DNA of 64,000 bases from Lipingzhangella_A rawalii. Its GTDB lineage: Bacteria; Actinomycetota; Actinomycetes; Streptosporangiales; Streptosporangiaceae. The position numbers and the translations under genes are program-made. Numbering within the stretch: position 1 is the first letter of the stretch; every line of letters begins with the position of its first letter. The stretch lies in NCBI RefSeq assembly GCF_031628175.1, contig NZ_JAVLVT010000004.1, positions 260,953 through 324,952 on the forward strand, in the 5' to 3' direction. Positions 1 through 8,923 of this stretch are shown piece by piece. The notes beneath the pieces are model-generated. The model saw nothing but the letters and a program-made list of their open reading frames with translations. It made no database searches and was not told where the DNA came from.

Positions 1-861
1 CCGAATCTTGCTCTCATCGATCGCGTAGCGCCGGTCGTGTCCGGGACGGTCGGCTACCCACTCGATTGCGGAACGGTCCGCACCGCACAGCTCGAGGAGA
101 CGCTCGGTGATCTCGATGTTGGTCAACTCGTTTCCGCCGCCGACGTTGTACACCTCCCCAGCCACGCCCTTGGTGAGGGCGAGGTGTACCGCACGGCAGT
201 GATCGGCGACGTGCAGCCATTCCCGAACATTGCCGCCGTCTCCGTACAGGGTCACCTTCTGCCCCTGGAGCAGATCGGTGGTGAAGCGGGGAATCAACTT
301 CTCGGGGTGCTGGTAGGGGCCATAGTTGTTGGAACAGCGGGTGACCACGACGTCGAGGCCGTGCGTGCGCGCGTAGGCCCGTGCGAGGAGATCGGCGGAG
401 GCTTTGGACGCGGCGTAGGGCGAGTTGGGCACCAGGGGCTCGTTCTCGTCCCACGCGCCGGTCGCCACCGAGCCATAGACCTCGTCGGTGGAGACGTGGA
501 CGACACGTCCCACCCCACTGCGCAGGGCCTCCTCCATCAGGTTCTGGGTTCCCAGCACGTTGGTTCGGACGAATTCAGCCGCCCCGGTGATGGAGCGGTC
601 CACGTGACTCTCCGCAGCGAAATGCACCACGGCGTCGTGGCCGGGGAGTAACTCGGCCAGCAGCCCCGAATCGCAGACATCACCCTGGATGAACTGCAAC
701 CGGGTGTCTTCTGCCGGCAGGTTGGCCCGATTTCCGGCATAGGTGAGCCGGTCCAGGACCGTGACGTACGCCCCTTCCACCCCCACATACTCATCGGCGA
801 GGAGAGACCGCACATAGTGCGATCCGATGAAACCCGCTCCTCCGGTGACCAAGATCCTCAT
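1..861 (-). CDS. rmlB: dTDP-glucose 4,6-dehydratase (3' end outside window)
   Basis: Converts dTDP-glucose to dTDP-4-keto-6-deoxyglucose, the entry point to deoxysugars. The 287 visible residues open with the NAD-binding glycine motif GGAGFIG at residues 7-13, followed by an AAESHVDRS segment, the catalytic STDEVYG triad region and YAASK (YxxxK), all typical of short-chain extended RmlB. The reading frame is still open at base 1 (last residues YAIDESKIR), so roughly 40 C-terminal residues lie to the left. The ATG at 861 is preceded by AGGAGG seven bases upstream. It is divergent from rmlA across a 578-base gap and marks the left edge of what can be seen of the sugar cluster. Confidence 0.95.
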   Translation of the reverse strand, partial: MRILVTGGAGFIGSHYVRSLLADEYVGVEGAYVTVLDRLTYAGNRANLPAEDTRLQFIQGDVCDSGLLAELLPGHDAVVHFAAESHVDRSITGAAEFVRTNVLGTQNLMEEALRSGVGRVVHVSTDEVYGSVATGAWDENEPLVPNSPYAASKASADLLARAYARTHGLDVVVTRCSNNYGPYQHPEKLIPRFTTDLLQGQKVTLYGDGGNVREWLHVADHCRAVHLALTKGVAGEVYNVGGGNELTNIEITERLLELCGADRSAIEWVADRPGHDRRYAIDESKIR

Positions 862-1439
862 TGTGTAACCTCCTCTACTCCCGCACTTCGGGAATCCAGA
901 GTGAATACGCGTCCTCGCGGCCCAGGCACCATCGACCCCCGAACCGAAAACTCTCTTCCGGCCAGTCGCCCGCGAGTTTCCGAATCCGAAACCTTTCTCC
1001 GAGAGGAAGCGGCAACTCTCCCGGGGCACTCATGGAACTCGGACAACATCGGACTTCCCCGAAGAGAACGCTCCAACCCAACGAGCATCCCCGACCGAGA
1101 ACGTAAATCCATTGTCACCCGACATCCGAACACAGAAAACATACAGAGATCTTTTGTGTCAGGTCCGCTATAACTCAGATTCACCTGTTGACGACGACCG
1201 AACTCCATGCAAAACTTCCAGCCAGTTCCGCTTGATCACCCAACAGCTCCAGAACATGAGGCCGGAATCTATCCTCGTCCACGTGCGGAGCGCAGGTCCG
1301 TCAAGTCCGAACTCGCAGAGGCCGAAGACCCGCCCGATGTCACCACGCGCACGACCGGGACACCGGAAACTCCTACTGCACTACAGGACAAGAGCACCAT
1401 ACACAGAATATGCCCCGGCGACATTTCGGAGGTGACTCC
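862..1439. promoter_or_regulatory. Divergent intergenic region between rmlB and rmlA
   Basis: There is no convincing gene in these 578 bases; open frames here lack ribosome sites and any recognisable sequence. Base composition is less G+C-rich than the flanking genes. It must hold the promoters for both sugar-cluster arms. It contains one copy of a 12-base element (895-906) also found upstream of the first glycosyltransferase gene. Confidence 0.6.
895..906 (-). promoter_or_regulatory. Shared 12-base element ATTCACTCTGGA (copy 1)
   Basis: On the minus strand this reads ATTCACTCTGGA, 33 bases upstream of the rmlB start codon. An identical copy is at 11403-11414, 44 bases upstream of the first glycosyltransferase start, on the same strand. 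Matching position and orientation suggest a promoter element or operator for a cluster regulator. This is inference from two copies only. Confidence 0.4.
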
Positions 1440-2471
1440 ATGAAAGGAATAATTCTTGCCGGTGGAAGCGGAACGAGACTCAACCCGATTACCAAGGGAG
1501 TCTCCAAGCAGCTACTGCCGGTCTACAACAAACCGATGATCTACTACCCGCTGTCCGTGCTCATGCTCAGCGGAATCACGGACATCCTCCTCATCTCCAC
1601 CCCAGACGACCTGCCAGGATTTCGGCGCCTCCTCGGAGACGGATCCCAGATCGGGCTGAAGATCGACTATGCCACCCAGGAGGAGCCACGCGGCCTTGCC
1701 GACGCCTTCCGGATCGGCGCTGATCACGTCGGCGCGGACTCGGTGGCCCTGGTTCTGGGGGACAACATCTTTCATGGTCCGGGCCTGTCCTCGCTGCTGA
1801 CCCAACACGCGCGCACCCTCCAGGGCTGCACTCTGTTCGGCTACCCCGTCTCCGATCCCGAACGCTACGGCGTTGGTGAGGCCGACGCCTCCGGCCGGCT
1901 GATCTCCCTGGAGGAGAAGCCACGCAACCCCCGTTCCAATCGCGCCGTGACCGGGCTCTACTTCTACGACAACGAGGTCGTGGATATCGCCAAGGGGCTG
2001 CGGCCTTCGGCTCGTGGTGAGCTTGAGATCACCGACGTGAACCGCGTGTACCTGGAACGCCAACAGGCTCGACTCGTGGACTTCGGCCGTGGCTTCGCCT
2101 GGTTGGACACCGGAACGCACGATTCCCTGGTGCAAGCCAGCGAGTTCGTGCAGATCCTCGAACAGCGCCAGGGGGTCAGCATTGCCTGCATCGAAGAGGT
2201 CGCACTGCGGATGGGCTTCATCGATGCGGAAAGCTGCTACCGACTAGGGGAACAGCAGGCCAAGTCCACCTACGGACAGTACGTCATGGACGTGGCCGCA
2301 GCCACCGCCGAGGAAGCCGCCTCCGGCTTCGCACGCGAAGCCGAGCTGAGCCCTCCGTTCCGCAACGCTGGTCCCGCCGCGGTGGCAACACCGGATCAGC
2401 AGAACCTCGAATCGATTGCGACAGCAAGGAGCCTACCGTGGCAGACACCGGCAGTTACGAGCTTGGTCTGA
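1440..2471 (+). CDS. rmlA: Glucose-1-phosphate thymidylyltransferase
   Basis: Makes dTDP-glucose from glucose-1-phosphate and dTTP, the first step of the deoxysugar pathway. The nucleotide-binding signature LAGGSGTRLNPIT is at residues 5-17, followed by KQLLPVYNKPMIYYPLS and the metal/sugar-site LVLGDNIFHG. The ATG at 1440 is chosen because GGAGGTG lies five bases before it and the protein then begins MKGIILAGG as in the family. At 343 residues it is about 50 longer than typical RmlA. The extra C-terminal tail has low-complexity Ala/Glu composition and no domain I recognise, and its last 34 bases overlap the start of the next gene, which suggests co-translation. Confidence 0.95.
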   Translation: MKGIILAGGSGTRLNPITKGVSKQLLPVYNKPMIYYPLSVLMLSGITDILLISTPDDLPGFRRLLGDGSQIGLKIDYATQEEPRGLADAFRIGADHVGADSVALVLGDNIFHGPGLSSLLTQHARTLQGCTLFGYPVSDPERYGVGEADASGRLISLEEKPRNPRSNRAVTGLYFYDNEVVDIAKGLRPSARGELEITDVNRVYLERQQARLVDFGRGFAWLDTGTHDSLVQASEFVQILEQRQGVSIACIEEVALRMGFIDAESCYRLGEQQAKSTYGQYVMDVAAATAEEAASGFAREAELSPPFRNAGPAAVATPDQQNLESIATARSLPWQTPAVTSLV

Positions 2472-3172
2472 GCGAAACGCAGTGCCATGCCGCAGAGACG
2501 GAGTCAGCTGGCCCACAGGAGTTCGAGCTACTCGGGCTGCGCTGGGAACTGCTTCCCGGGGTCTTCGCTCCGTTCCACTCCCGCTCCACCGAGTCCTACA
2601 CCTCCTGGCTCCCCCTCCACAGTGGGGACTCGTTCCTGGAGATGGGCTGCGGCGCGGGAGTGACAGCCGTCTACGCGGCACTGGCGCATGGTCACCGCAC
2701 GACCGCCCTGGACGTCAGCGCGGCCGCGGTGGAAAACACCCAGGTCAACGCCGCTCGCCACGGTGTCCCCGACCGTGTCGACGCCCGGCAGAGCGACATG
2801 TTCGACGCCCTGGATCCCCAGGAGCGGTTCGACATCATCTTCTGGAACTCCAGCGCGATCCCCGCCCCCGCCTCCTTCACCTACACCCGGGACATCGAAT
2901 GGTCCATCTTCGACCGGGACTACGAATCGCACCGACGCTACCTACAGGAAGGGCCACGCTATCTGACCGAACGCGGGCGCCTGTTCCTCGGTTTCAACAC
3001 CAATGGCGACGTGGAGCGCCTCCAGGAGCTCGCGGCCGAATCCGGGCTACACCTGCGCGAAATTCAGAGCAGGACCACCACCTATGACGGGCAGACCACG
3101 GCGCGCTTCATGCTGTTGGAACTCCTGCCCGCCCGGACCACCGCCGCTCCCGTACCAGAGACCCTGCGGTAA
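2438..3172 (+). CDS. Class I SAM-dependent methyltransferase, PrmC/HemK-like
   Basis: A 244-residue Rossmann methyltransferase. Motif I is FLEMGCGAGVTAVYAA (about residues 66-81), followed by an acidic ALDVS strand and a QSDMFDAL motif. The motif IV position reads DIIFWNSSAIP where PrmC-type N-methyltransferases have NPPY, so the fold is PrmC-like but the substrate-specific loop differs. It starts inside the end of rmlA (34-base overlap), so it is expressed with the sugar genes. It is not a sugar N- or C-methyltransferase of the two other types present in this cluster. It could methylate the peptide (for example the N-terminus or a side chain) or a sugar oxygen; the sequence does not decide. 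Confidence 0.8.
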   Translation: MADTGSYELGLSETQCHAAETESAGPQEFELLGLRWELLPGVFAPFHSRSTESYTSWLPLHSGDSFLEMGCGAGVTAVYAALAHGHRTTALDVSAAAVENTQVNAARHGVPDRVDARQSDMFDALDPQERFDIIFWNSSAIPAPASFTYTRDIEWSIFDRDYESHRRYLQEGPRYLTERGRLFLGFNTNGDVERLQELAAESGLHLREIQSRTTTYDGQTTARFMLLELLPARTTAAPVPETLR

Positions 3173-3438
3173 GCACCCGGCCCCTGCTCCGCGGCACGGC
3201 GACGAGCGCCAATTGGGTCGGGTCGCCGCACAGGTGACCGCCCTCCCCGGTCGGGGCGTTCGCAGCAGGAACGCCCCGCGGGGAGCCAGCGTTGGCTACC
3301 GACCACCCGAGACGACCTGACAAGCCATCGATTCCGGCGTTGCCCCCCGCTCCAGTGGCGGACATGCTCGGACACATCCCTCAACGCCCGTGCACCCGCA
3401 CCAACCGGTGCGGGCTGCCCCGACCGGAGGAGACCACG

Positions 3439-3738
3439 ATGATCCGACCCTCGAGTACGCCACCACCCGATCTGGCGCGACGCCACACGTGTGGATACGC
3501 CCAGACTTGGTTCCTCGCCCCGGGCCGTCAGGTACGGAATGCGGCGCTCTGGCCCCAGTCCCGAACCGTCGCAGTCCCCGTACGCCGACACGCCAAGCAC
3601 CACTGCGACACCGGCCGCCTCCCCACCCGGCAACGAGTCCGGCACGGACAGGGGCCTGCCATTGGTCGTTCCGCGGCGGCCCAAGTCAACACCGCCGAGG
3701 CCGGACTGTTCGTGGACATCCACACAGGAGAAGGGTGA
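3439..3738 (+). CDS. Small hypothetical protein, possibly coupled to the epimerase
   Basis: A 99-residue frame beginning MIRPSSTPPPDLARRH, Arg/Pro/His-rich with two Cys residues. It has no family I recognise and no signal peptide or membrane segment. Support comes from context: GGAGG sits eight bases before the ATG, third codon positions are G/C-rich like the neighbours, and the stop TGA overlaps a GTG that is in frame with the epimerase (GTGA at 3735-3738), a common coupling arrangement. It may equally be a chance frame in the 574-base gap between the methyltransferase and the epimerase. Outside this frame the gap holds nothing I recognise. Confidence 0.3.
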   Translation: MIRPSSTPPPDLARRHTCGYAQTWFLAPGRQVRNAALWPQSRTVAVPVRRHAKHHCDTGRLPTRQRVRHGQGPAIGRSAAAQVNTAEAGLFVDIHTGEG

Positions 3739-3746
3739 ACCCTGGC

Positions 3747-4367
3747 ATGGAGGCACACCAACTCGGAATTAACGGGGCGTACGCTTTCACCTCGCGTGTC
3801 TTTTCCGATACGCGAGGCATGTTCGTCTCCCCGTTCCAAGAGAGCGTGTTTACTGAGGCCACCGGCCATCGATTGTTTGCCGTCGCGCAGACCAGCTACA
3901 GCGTCTCCCGTCGGGGTGTGGTCCGCGGTGTGCACTACACCGCTACCCCGCCTGGAGGCGCGAAGTACGTGTACTGCCCGCAGGGCCGAGCCCTGGACTT
4001 CGTGGTCGACCTACGGGTTGACTCCCCCACATTCGGACGCTGGGAAAGCCTCGTCCTGGACCAGTACGAAGCGCGTGCCGTGTACTTCCCGATCGGGCTC
4101 GGTCACCTGTTCGTGGCCCTGGAGGAGGACACCGTCATGTCCTACATCCTCTCCACCGAGTACGTGGCGGAGAACGAGCTAGCCATCTCCCCGTCCGACC
4201 CTGACCTTGCACTGCCAATCCCCGAAGACATCATGCCCGTGCTCTCCCAACGCGACCGAGCAGCACCCACACTGGCCGAAGCCCGTGCGGCGGGGACCCT
4301 CCCGGACTACGACAGGTCGATGGAGCTGGAGCGGGCCCTGCACTGGGGGCCGACAACACCACAGTGA
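3747..4367 (+). CDS. NDP-sugar epimerase, RmlC/EvaD-like
   Basis: Cupin-fold epimerase acting on an NDP-4-keto-6-deoxyhexose at C3 and/or C5, which turns D- into L-configured sugars. The 206 residues show the family landmarks: FSDTRGMF near the start, RGVHY with the catalytic His, DFVVDLR, SPTFGRW, FPIGLGHLF, and SYILSTEY carrying the usual Tyr, then DPDLALPIP. The ATG at 3747 gives a typical start (MEAHQLGINGAYAF). An in-frame GTG at 3735, overlapping the preceding small frame, is the alternative. Whether it is a single or double epimerase cannot be read from the sequence. It is the last plus-strand gene of the left sugar block. Confidence 0.88.
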   Translation: MEAHQLGINGAYAFTSRVFSDTRGMFVSPFQESVFTEATGHRLFAVAQTSYSVSRRGVVRGVHYTATPPGGAKYVYCPQGRALDFVVDLRVDSPTFGRWESLVLDQYEARAVYFPIGLGHLFVALEEDTVMSYILSTEYVAENELAISPSDPDLALPIPEDIMPVLSQRDRAAPTLAEARAAGTLPDYDRSMELERALHWGPTTPQ

Positions 4368-5090
4368 TGCGATGTTCGACACCCGCCCCCGACACAGCCA
4401 GCTCTGCTGGCCGTCACTGATCTTCAGCCCGCCAGCGCGGGCGTGGCGTTGTCGCCGTGTCGGTTTGCAGGCCGCCCGCTGTCCCGCCACGACCACGATC
4501 GGATCCAGGCCAGCGTGCCTCCAGATCGGCCAGTATGGACCGTCCTCCCAGACGCTATGGCTCGGGGGAACCCGCGATGCGTGCGGCAGCGGGCGTCGTT
4601 CTGCACGCTGGGACCGGCCCCGCGCAGCCAGTGTGAACGCCCGGGAGATCCCTGCGGTCCCGGATACGTAGACCCAGGGCTACTATTCCGTGTCCACGTC
4701 GAGGCCCGGCGCACGGGCCGTCGCGCCCAGCAGCGGTGGCTTGGCCCCGCTCCCGCACGGTGTTCGGACGCGGCAGATGCGGTGTCGACACAATCCAACC
4801 GGAGGACAGGAACGGTGGGATAGCCACGGGCCGGGGCCCGGCCAGCCGGCGTCGGAATGGTGTGTCCCGCACTCGCCGGCCAGCAGGATGATCGGGATCT
4901 GCACTCCGGTTCGGGAACGTCGGGGGCGGCACAATCCGGGACAACGGCCGGCCCTCGTCGTCACTCTCGGCTCCCGTGCCTACTCTGATGCTCGCCGCCC
5001 GCCCGGATGCGGGAATCGAACCTGTCCTCCCGCCCACTCCGCAGAGCGGATCAGGCGCGAACCGGCCGGCCCGATTCTCCCGGAATCATC
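4368..5090. other. Gene-free stretch between convergent genes
   Basis: About 720 bases between the stop codons of the epimerase and the N-methyltransferase. The open frames in it are Arg/Pro/Gly-rich shadows without ribosome sites. I see no clear terminator hairpin followed by T-rich sequence. A tRNA T-arm-like string at 5011-5022 does not fold into a tRNA. No feature could be supported. Confidence 0.6.
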
Positions 5091-5834
5091 TCAATCCAGA
5101 GTTCCGACGAACAGGCCCCGCCCGTTCGGTCCCCCTTCCCTGTAACTCAGGTGCACCCCGGCCTTGGCAAAGGCATCCGCATAGACCTGACGAGGAAACA
5201 GCGAGTGGACCTCGTACTCGGTAAATTCTGATATCCCAGCCCCGTCAGCCACAGTGTATCGAACAGTCATTCGACTGTGCTCCCCATCGCGAACCGAATG
5301 TGACGTTCGACTGATGACACGACCGGTTTCCTCGACGGTCGCTCCGGTGACGTATCCGTCCAAAAAGCGTTCGGGAAACCACCATGGCTCCAGGATGGCA
5401 ACACCACCGGGAACCAGATGCCGCCCTATTGACACCGCCGCCGACTCAAGCTCATGCAGCGAGGCCATGTATCCCAGCGAGTAGCACATGCAGATGACAG
5501 CACTGTACCGGCGCCCCAGGTCGAAACTTCTCATGTCACCGGAGTGGACCCGCATCCCCGGAATCCGCTCCTGGGCCAGACGACGCATTCCAGGAGAAAT
5601 CTCCAGCCCTTCCACTTCGGAGAAGTGCTGCGAAAGCCGTTCCATGTGCGCCCCGGTCCCGCAGGCCACATCAAGGAGTGAATCGGCATCCGGAGTGATA
5701 GTGCGAACGGTGCGGGCAATCTCGTCAGCTTCGTAGGCCCAGTCCCGTCCCCGGGACGTATGAATCGCGTCGTATATTTCTGCATGCACACGGCTATAGG
5801 ACGTTGGCGGTAGTTCGGGGGCAGTCTCCACCAT
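5091..5834 (-). CDS. dTDP-aminosugar N,N-dimethyltransferase (DesVI/TylM1/SpnS type)
   Basis: Transfers two methyl groups from SAM to the amino group of a dTDP-aminodeoxysugar. Motif I is LLDVACGTGAHMERL and the family hallmark EPWWFPERFLDGYV is intact; SHSVRDGEHSRMTV and SLFPRQVYADAF also match the DesVI/TylM1 group. The ATG at 5834 (MVETAPELPP) is preferred, giving 247 residues with a GAAAGGA stretch upstream; a GTG at 5858 is the alternative. It lies 93 bases downstream of the sugar aminotransferase on the same strand, which supplies its substrate, so the product sugar should carry a dimethylamino group. Confidence 0.92.
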   Translation of the reverse strand: MVETAPELPPTSYSRVHAEIYDAIHTSRGRDWAYEADEIARTVRTITPDADSLLDVACGTGAHMERLSQHFSEVEGLEISPGMRRLAQERIPGMRVHSGDMRSFDLGRRYSAVICMCYSLGYMASLHELESAAVSIGRHLVPGGVAILEPWWFPERFLDGYVTGATVEETGRVISRTSHSVRDGEHSRMTVRYTVADGAGISEFTEYEVHSLFPRQVYADAFAKAGVHLSYREGGPNGRGLFVGTLD

Positions 5835-5927
5835 GATGGTTTCCTTTCGTTCGTTCACGGGATCACATTCACATTTTTGGGGAGCTCCGAGTCGTGTGCA
5901 CCCCAGGGAAGGGACCCCACTGTTCGG

Positions 5928-7082
5928 TCAGATTCGAGCCTCATCGCCTGCCTGGCGCCCGGTCACCGACGTGCTGAGCGTCGTGCAGACCTGCTGCACG
6001 TCGGAGTCCGTCAATGCCTGGTGCATGGGCAGCAAGAGAGTGCTTTCGGCCGCCCACTCGGCGTCGGGAAACTCGCCTCCGGACTGGTAGGCGGGCACCT
6101 TGTGCAGGGGTGGGTAACGGAAGGTGGTGTAAATGTCGTTGTCCAACAGGTCCGCGGCCACCTGGTCGCGGATGGCAGGGTCGAGCTGCACCCAGTAGAA
6201 GTAGTGGGAGTTCTCGTCCCGCTCCGGCAGCGGTGGGGGCAGCCGCACTCCCGCCATGCCGTCGAGCAGCCGGTCGTACGCCTGTGCCACCTCCCGACGC
6301 CGGGCAATGTTGCTCGGTAGCTTGGCCAGCTGCACACATCCGATGGCGGCCGTGACGTCGTTGCCGAGCACTCGCCAACCGAACTCGGTAACGTCCAGCT
6401 CCCACCACCGACCAGAAACCCGCGCGCTGGAGAATCCGCTTCCGCGGCGCAGCCCGTGGTAGGCGACGTAACGTGCCCGCTCCGCCATTGCGGCATCTCG
6501 CACGTAGAGCATTCCCCCGTCCCCGGTGACCAGGGTCTTCATCGAATCGAAGCTCCACATCGCGATGTCGCCGAATGTGCCGCAGGCCTGCCCTCCCGAC
6601 CGGGAAGCCACCGCACAGGCGGCGTCCTCCACCAACGACACCCCCCGATCCCGGCACAACTGCGCTATGGCGGCCACCTCGCCCGGATGGCCGCCATAGT
6701 GCAGCAGGAACACGGCCCTGGTCCGTGGTGTGAGCGCCTGTTCGACGTCTGCAACCCGGGGGTTGAGGCTGTGGGGATCCACATCACAGAACACCGGCCG
6801 GGCCCCCGAGTCGGCCACCGCGTTGGCCGCGGAAACGAAGCTGATCGTGGGCATGACGACATCGTCTCCAGGCCCCAGATCGAGCAACCGCGCTGCCAGG
6901 AACAGTCCGGCGGTGGCACTGGAGATGAACATCAGATGCTCGGCCCCCACTCCCAGGTGCTCCCCGAAAGCGGACTCGAACTCCTGAGTTCGTTGTCCGT
7001 GCCCCAGCCAGTTGCTGGTGAAGACACTGGCCACTGCCTCGGCCTCGTCGACCCCGAGACTTGGTTGAAATACGTTGATCAT
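5928..7082 (-). CDS. PLP-dependent NDP-sugar aminotransferase (DegT/DnrJ/EryC1)
   Basis: Installs an amino group on a keto-sugar nucleotide using PLP and an amino donor. The 384 residues open MINVFQPSLG, with SNWLGHG, SSATAGLFLAARLLDLGPGDDVV, LVEDAACAVAS and WSFDSMKTLVTGDGG. The Lys of SMK is the expected PLP Schiff-base residue, so this is a true transaminase, unlike the paralogue at 12946-14247. From memory it is closest to the CalS13-like 4-aminotransferase group, which favours C4 amination; C3 cannot be excluded. The ATG at 7082 follows GGAGGGGAG. It sits directly upstream of the N,N-dimethyltransferase. Confidence 0.9.
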   Translation of the reverse strand: MINVFQPSLGVDEAEAVASVFTSNWLGHGQRTQEFESAFGEHLGVGAEHLMFISSATAGLFLAARLLDLGPGDDVVMPTISFVSAANAVADSGARPVFCDVDPHSLNPRVADVEQALTPRTRAVFLLHYGGHPGEVAAIAQLCRDRGVSLVEDAACAVASRSGGQACGTFGDIAMWSFDSMKTLVTGDGGMLYVRDAAMAERARYVAYHGLRRGSGFSSARVSGRWWELDVTEFGWRVLGNDVTAAIGCVQLAKLPSNIARRREVAQAYDRLLDGMAGVRLPPPLPERDENSHYFYWVQLDPAIRDQVAADLLDNDIYTTFRYPPLHKVPAYQSGGEFPDAEWAAESTLLLPMHQALTDSDVQQVCTTLSTSVTGRQAGDEARI

Positions 7083-7237
7083 CGCCACCGTCTCCCCTCC
7101 ACATACTGGGCGTCGGCCGGGGCGGCGTCCAAAGTCTGCGGCGGTTGCAGTACCGCTTCCGCTCGTCGTTGCACCATCGGTTCGCTCCTTTTCGCTACGG
7201 CGTGGTTCCGCCATTCATGGGCAATGGGCATGGCCGT

Positions 7238-8839
7238 TCATCGGCTACCCGCCCCCGAGGGCTGCGGTTCGGGACCGGCTTCCTGGCCTCCCTCCGGCTC
7301 GTTGTCCGGGCTCGACTCAAGGCGCACGTGCCGGAGCCGTCCGAGTACCAACAGCACCACCGTCACCGCGATGACCGCCGCCACCCCATAGGCGACCTGG
7401 GTGCCCACCGCGAAGGCGGATCCGGCCGCATCCATGAGTTCGGCTCCCCGCTCACCCGGGAGGCGTTCGGCAACGGACATTGCGCCTCCGGTGCTTTCCT
7501 GAGCCGCCGCCAGGTCCGCATCCGAGAGCCCGCCCGGCGCAGACCCCTCCAAAACTCGGCGGTAGATCACCATCGCGAGACTGCCGAGGAAAGCCAGGCC
7601 CATGGCGTTGCCGAGCCCGCCGCTGACATCCTGCACAGCCGTCGCCGATCCGGTGCGCCCCATCGGGGCGCTGGTCACCAGCAGCTGCCCGCCCAACGTT
7701 GTCGCTGGTGCCATCCCCAAGCCGATCAGCACCAGTGCGGCCATGAGCAGCGGCACCTGCTCCGTGGGCAGGAGAAGAACCATCCCCAGGGCACCCACCA
7801 CGGAGACAGAAAGCCCACACGAGATGGCGTAGGCCGGACGCATGAAACGCACTGCCACCGGGGCCAGCATGGTTCCCGTGATCGCGGCCACGGCGGGGGC
7901 GACCAGCACCGCCCCCGACTGTGCGGGGGAGAGCCCCAGACCCACCTGGAGGTGCTGGGCAAAGAGCATGTCGGTCCCGCCGAAGGCCAGCAGCACGAGG
8001 AGCACCGACACCATCGAAACGGACACCGCCGGATTCGCGAACAGACGCAAGTCCAACAGGGGATCGCTCAGCCGTCGCTGTCGATACACGAAAACGGCAC
8101 CCAGTCCCACCCCGAGCAGAACCGCTGCCACGTAGAGCGGCCGAAGCCCTTCGTCGGCGATCTCCTGAAGGCCGAAAATCAGTGCCATCAGCGCCGACAC
8201 CGACAGCAGGATGCTGAGCAGATCCAACCGTTGGGCAGAGGGATCCCGGTAGACCGGCAGCAGGAACATCGCCGTCAGCATCAGCAGCACGGCAGCGGGC
8301 ACGTTGGCCAGGAACACGGCCCCCCACCAGAAGTACTCCAGCAGGATCCCACCCATGGGCGGCCCAAGTGCCATCCCGCCGGAGAAGGCGGAGATCAGCA
8401 CCGCGAAGGCGAAGGAGAACTGTTTGGCGTCCGCGAACATGGTGCGCAACAGGCCGATCGCCGAAGGCATGACCGTCGCCGCGGCGACCCCGAGCAGGGC
8501 ACGCGCGGCGATCAACATCTCCGGAGAGGTGGACAGCGCTGCCGCGACGGATGCCACACCGTAGACGGACACGCCGATCATCAGCAGACGACGGCGACCG
8601 ATCCGGTCGGTGAGCCGCCCCATGGTGATCACGCATCCCGCCGCCAGGAACTCACCGATGTGCAGGATCCACAGTGACTGGGTTCCGCTGGGCTGCAAGT
8701 CCGCTGCGATGGACGGCATTGCCAGGAACAGCACGGTCATGTCTGTGGCGATCATGAAAACCGGCAGCATGAGCGCAGCGAGTCCCAACCATTCCCGCCA
8801 GGTCGCCCCCGGCTGGGGTTGAGATTGCACGGATGTCAT
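7238..8839 (-). CDS. DHA2-family MFS drug exporter (14 TM)
   Basis: A 533-residue major facilitator of the EmrB/SmvA type. N-terminal WREWLGLAALMLPVFMIATD starts TM1, MGRLTDRIGRRRLLM is the MFS loop motif A between TM2 and TM3, and LLGVAAATVMPSAIGLL resembles the antiporter motif C region; about 14 hydrophobic segments follow. The C-terminal 40 residues are charged and soluble. It lies between the aminotransferase and the glycosyltransferases in the same orientation, so its likely role is export of, and self-resistance to, the cluster product. A GGAAGAGAAGAGGGAAG purine tract precedes the ATG. Confidence 0.9.
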   Translation of the reverse strand: MTSVQSQPQPGATWREWLGLAALMLPVFMIATDMTVLFLAMPSIAADLQPSGTQSLWILHIGEFLAAGCVITMGRLTDRIGRRRLLMIGVSVYGVASVAAALSTSPEMLIAARALLGVAAATVMPSAIGLLRTMFADAKQFSFAFAVLISAFSGGMALGPPMGGILLEYFWWGAVFLANVPAAVLLMLTAMFLLPVYRDPSAQRLDLLSILLSVSALMALIFGLQEIADEGLRPLYVAAVLLGVGLGAVFVYRQRRLSDPLLDLRLFANPAVSVSMVSVLLVLLAFGGTDMLFAQHLQVGLGLSPAQSGAVLVAPAVAAITGTMLAPVAVRFMRPAYAISCGLSVSVVGALGMVLLLPTEQVPLLMAALVLIGLGMAPATTLGGQLLVTSAPMGRTGSATAVQDVSGGLGNAMGLAFLGSLAMVIYRRVLEGSAPGGLSDADLAAAQESTGGAMSVAERLPGERGAELMDAAGSAFAVGTQVAYGVAAVIAVTVVLLVLGRLRHVRLESSPDNEPEGGQEAGPEPQPSGAGSR

Positions 8840-8923
8840 CTTCCCTCTTCTCTTCCTGTGATGATTCGCGCGTGCCGTGCCCCGTCCACGGCCCGGGGGA
8901 ACGACCCCGCAGGAGGTTCGCCG

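Noticed and set aside
3390..3746. In-frame upstream extension of the epimerase to 325 residues
   Set aside because: The extra 119 residues are Pro/Arg-rich without family resemblance, while good ribosome sites and the conserved N-terminus point to 3747 or 3735.
5011..5022. tRNA T-arm-like string (complement of GGTTCGATTCCC) suggesting a tRNA or attachment site
   Set aside because: The flanking bases do not form a T-stem, acceptor stem or anticodon arm, and no second copy that could be an attachment-site partner was found.
7145..8677. 510-residue open frame antisense to the first exporter
   Set aside because: His/Gln/Arg-rich low-complexity shadow of the real gene in a G+C-rich genome; the minus strand encodes a clear 14-TM transporter.
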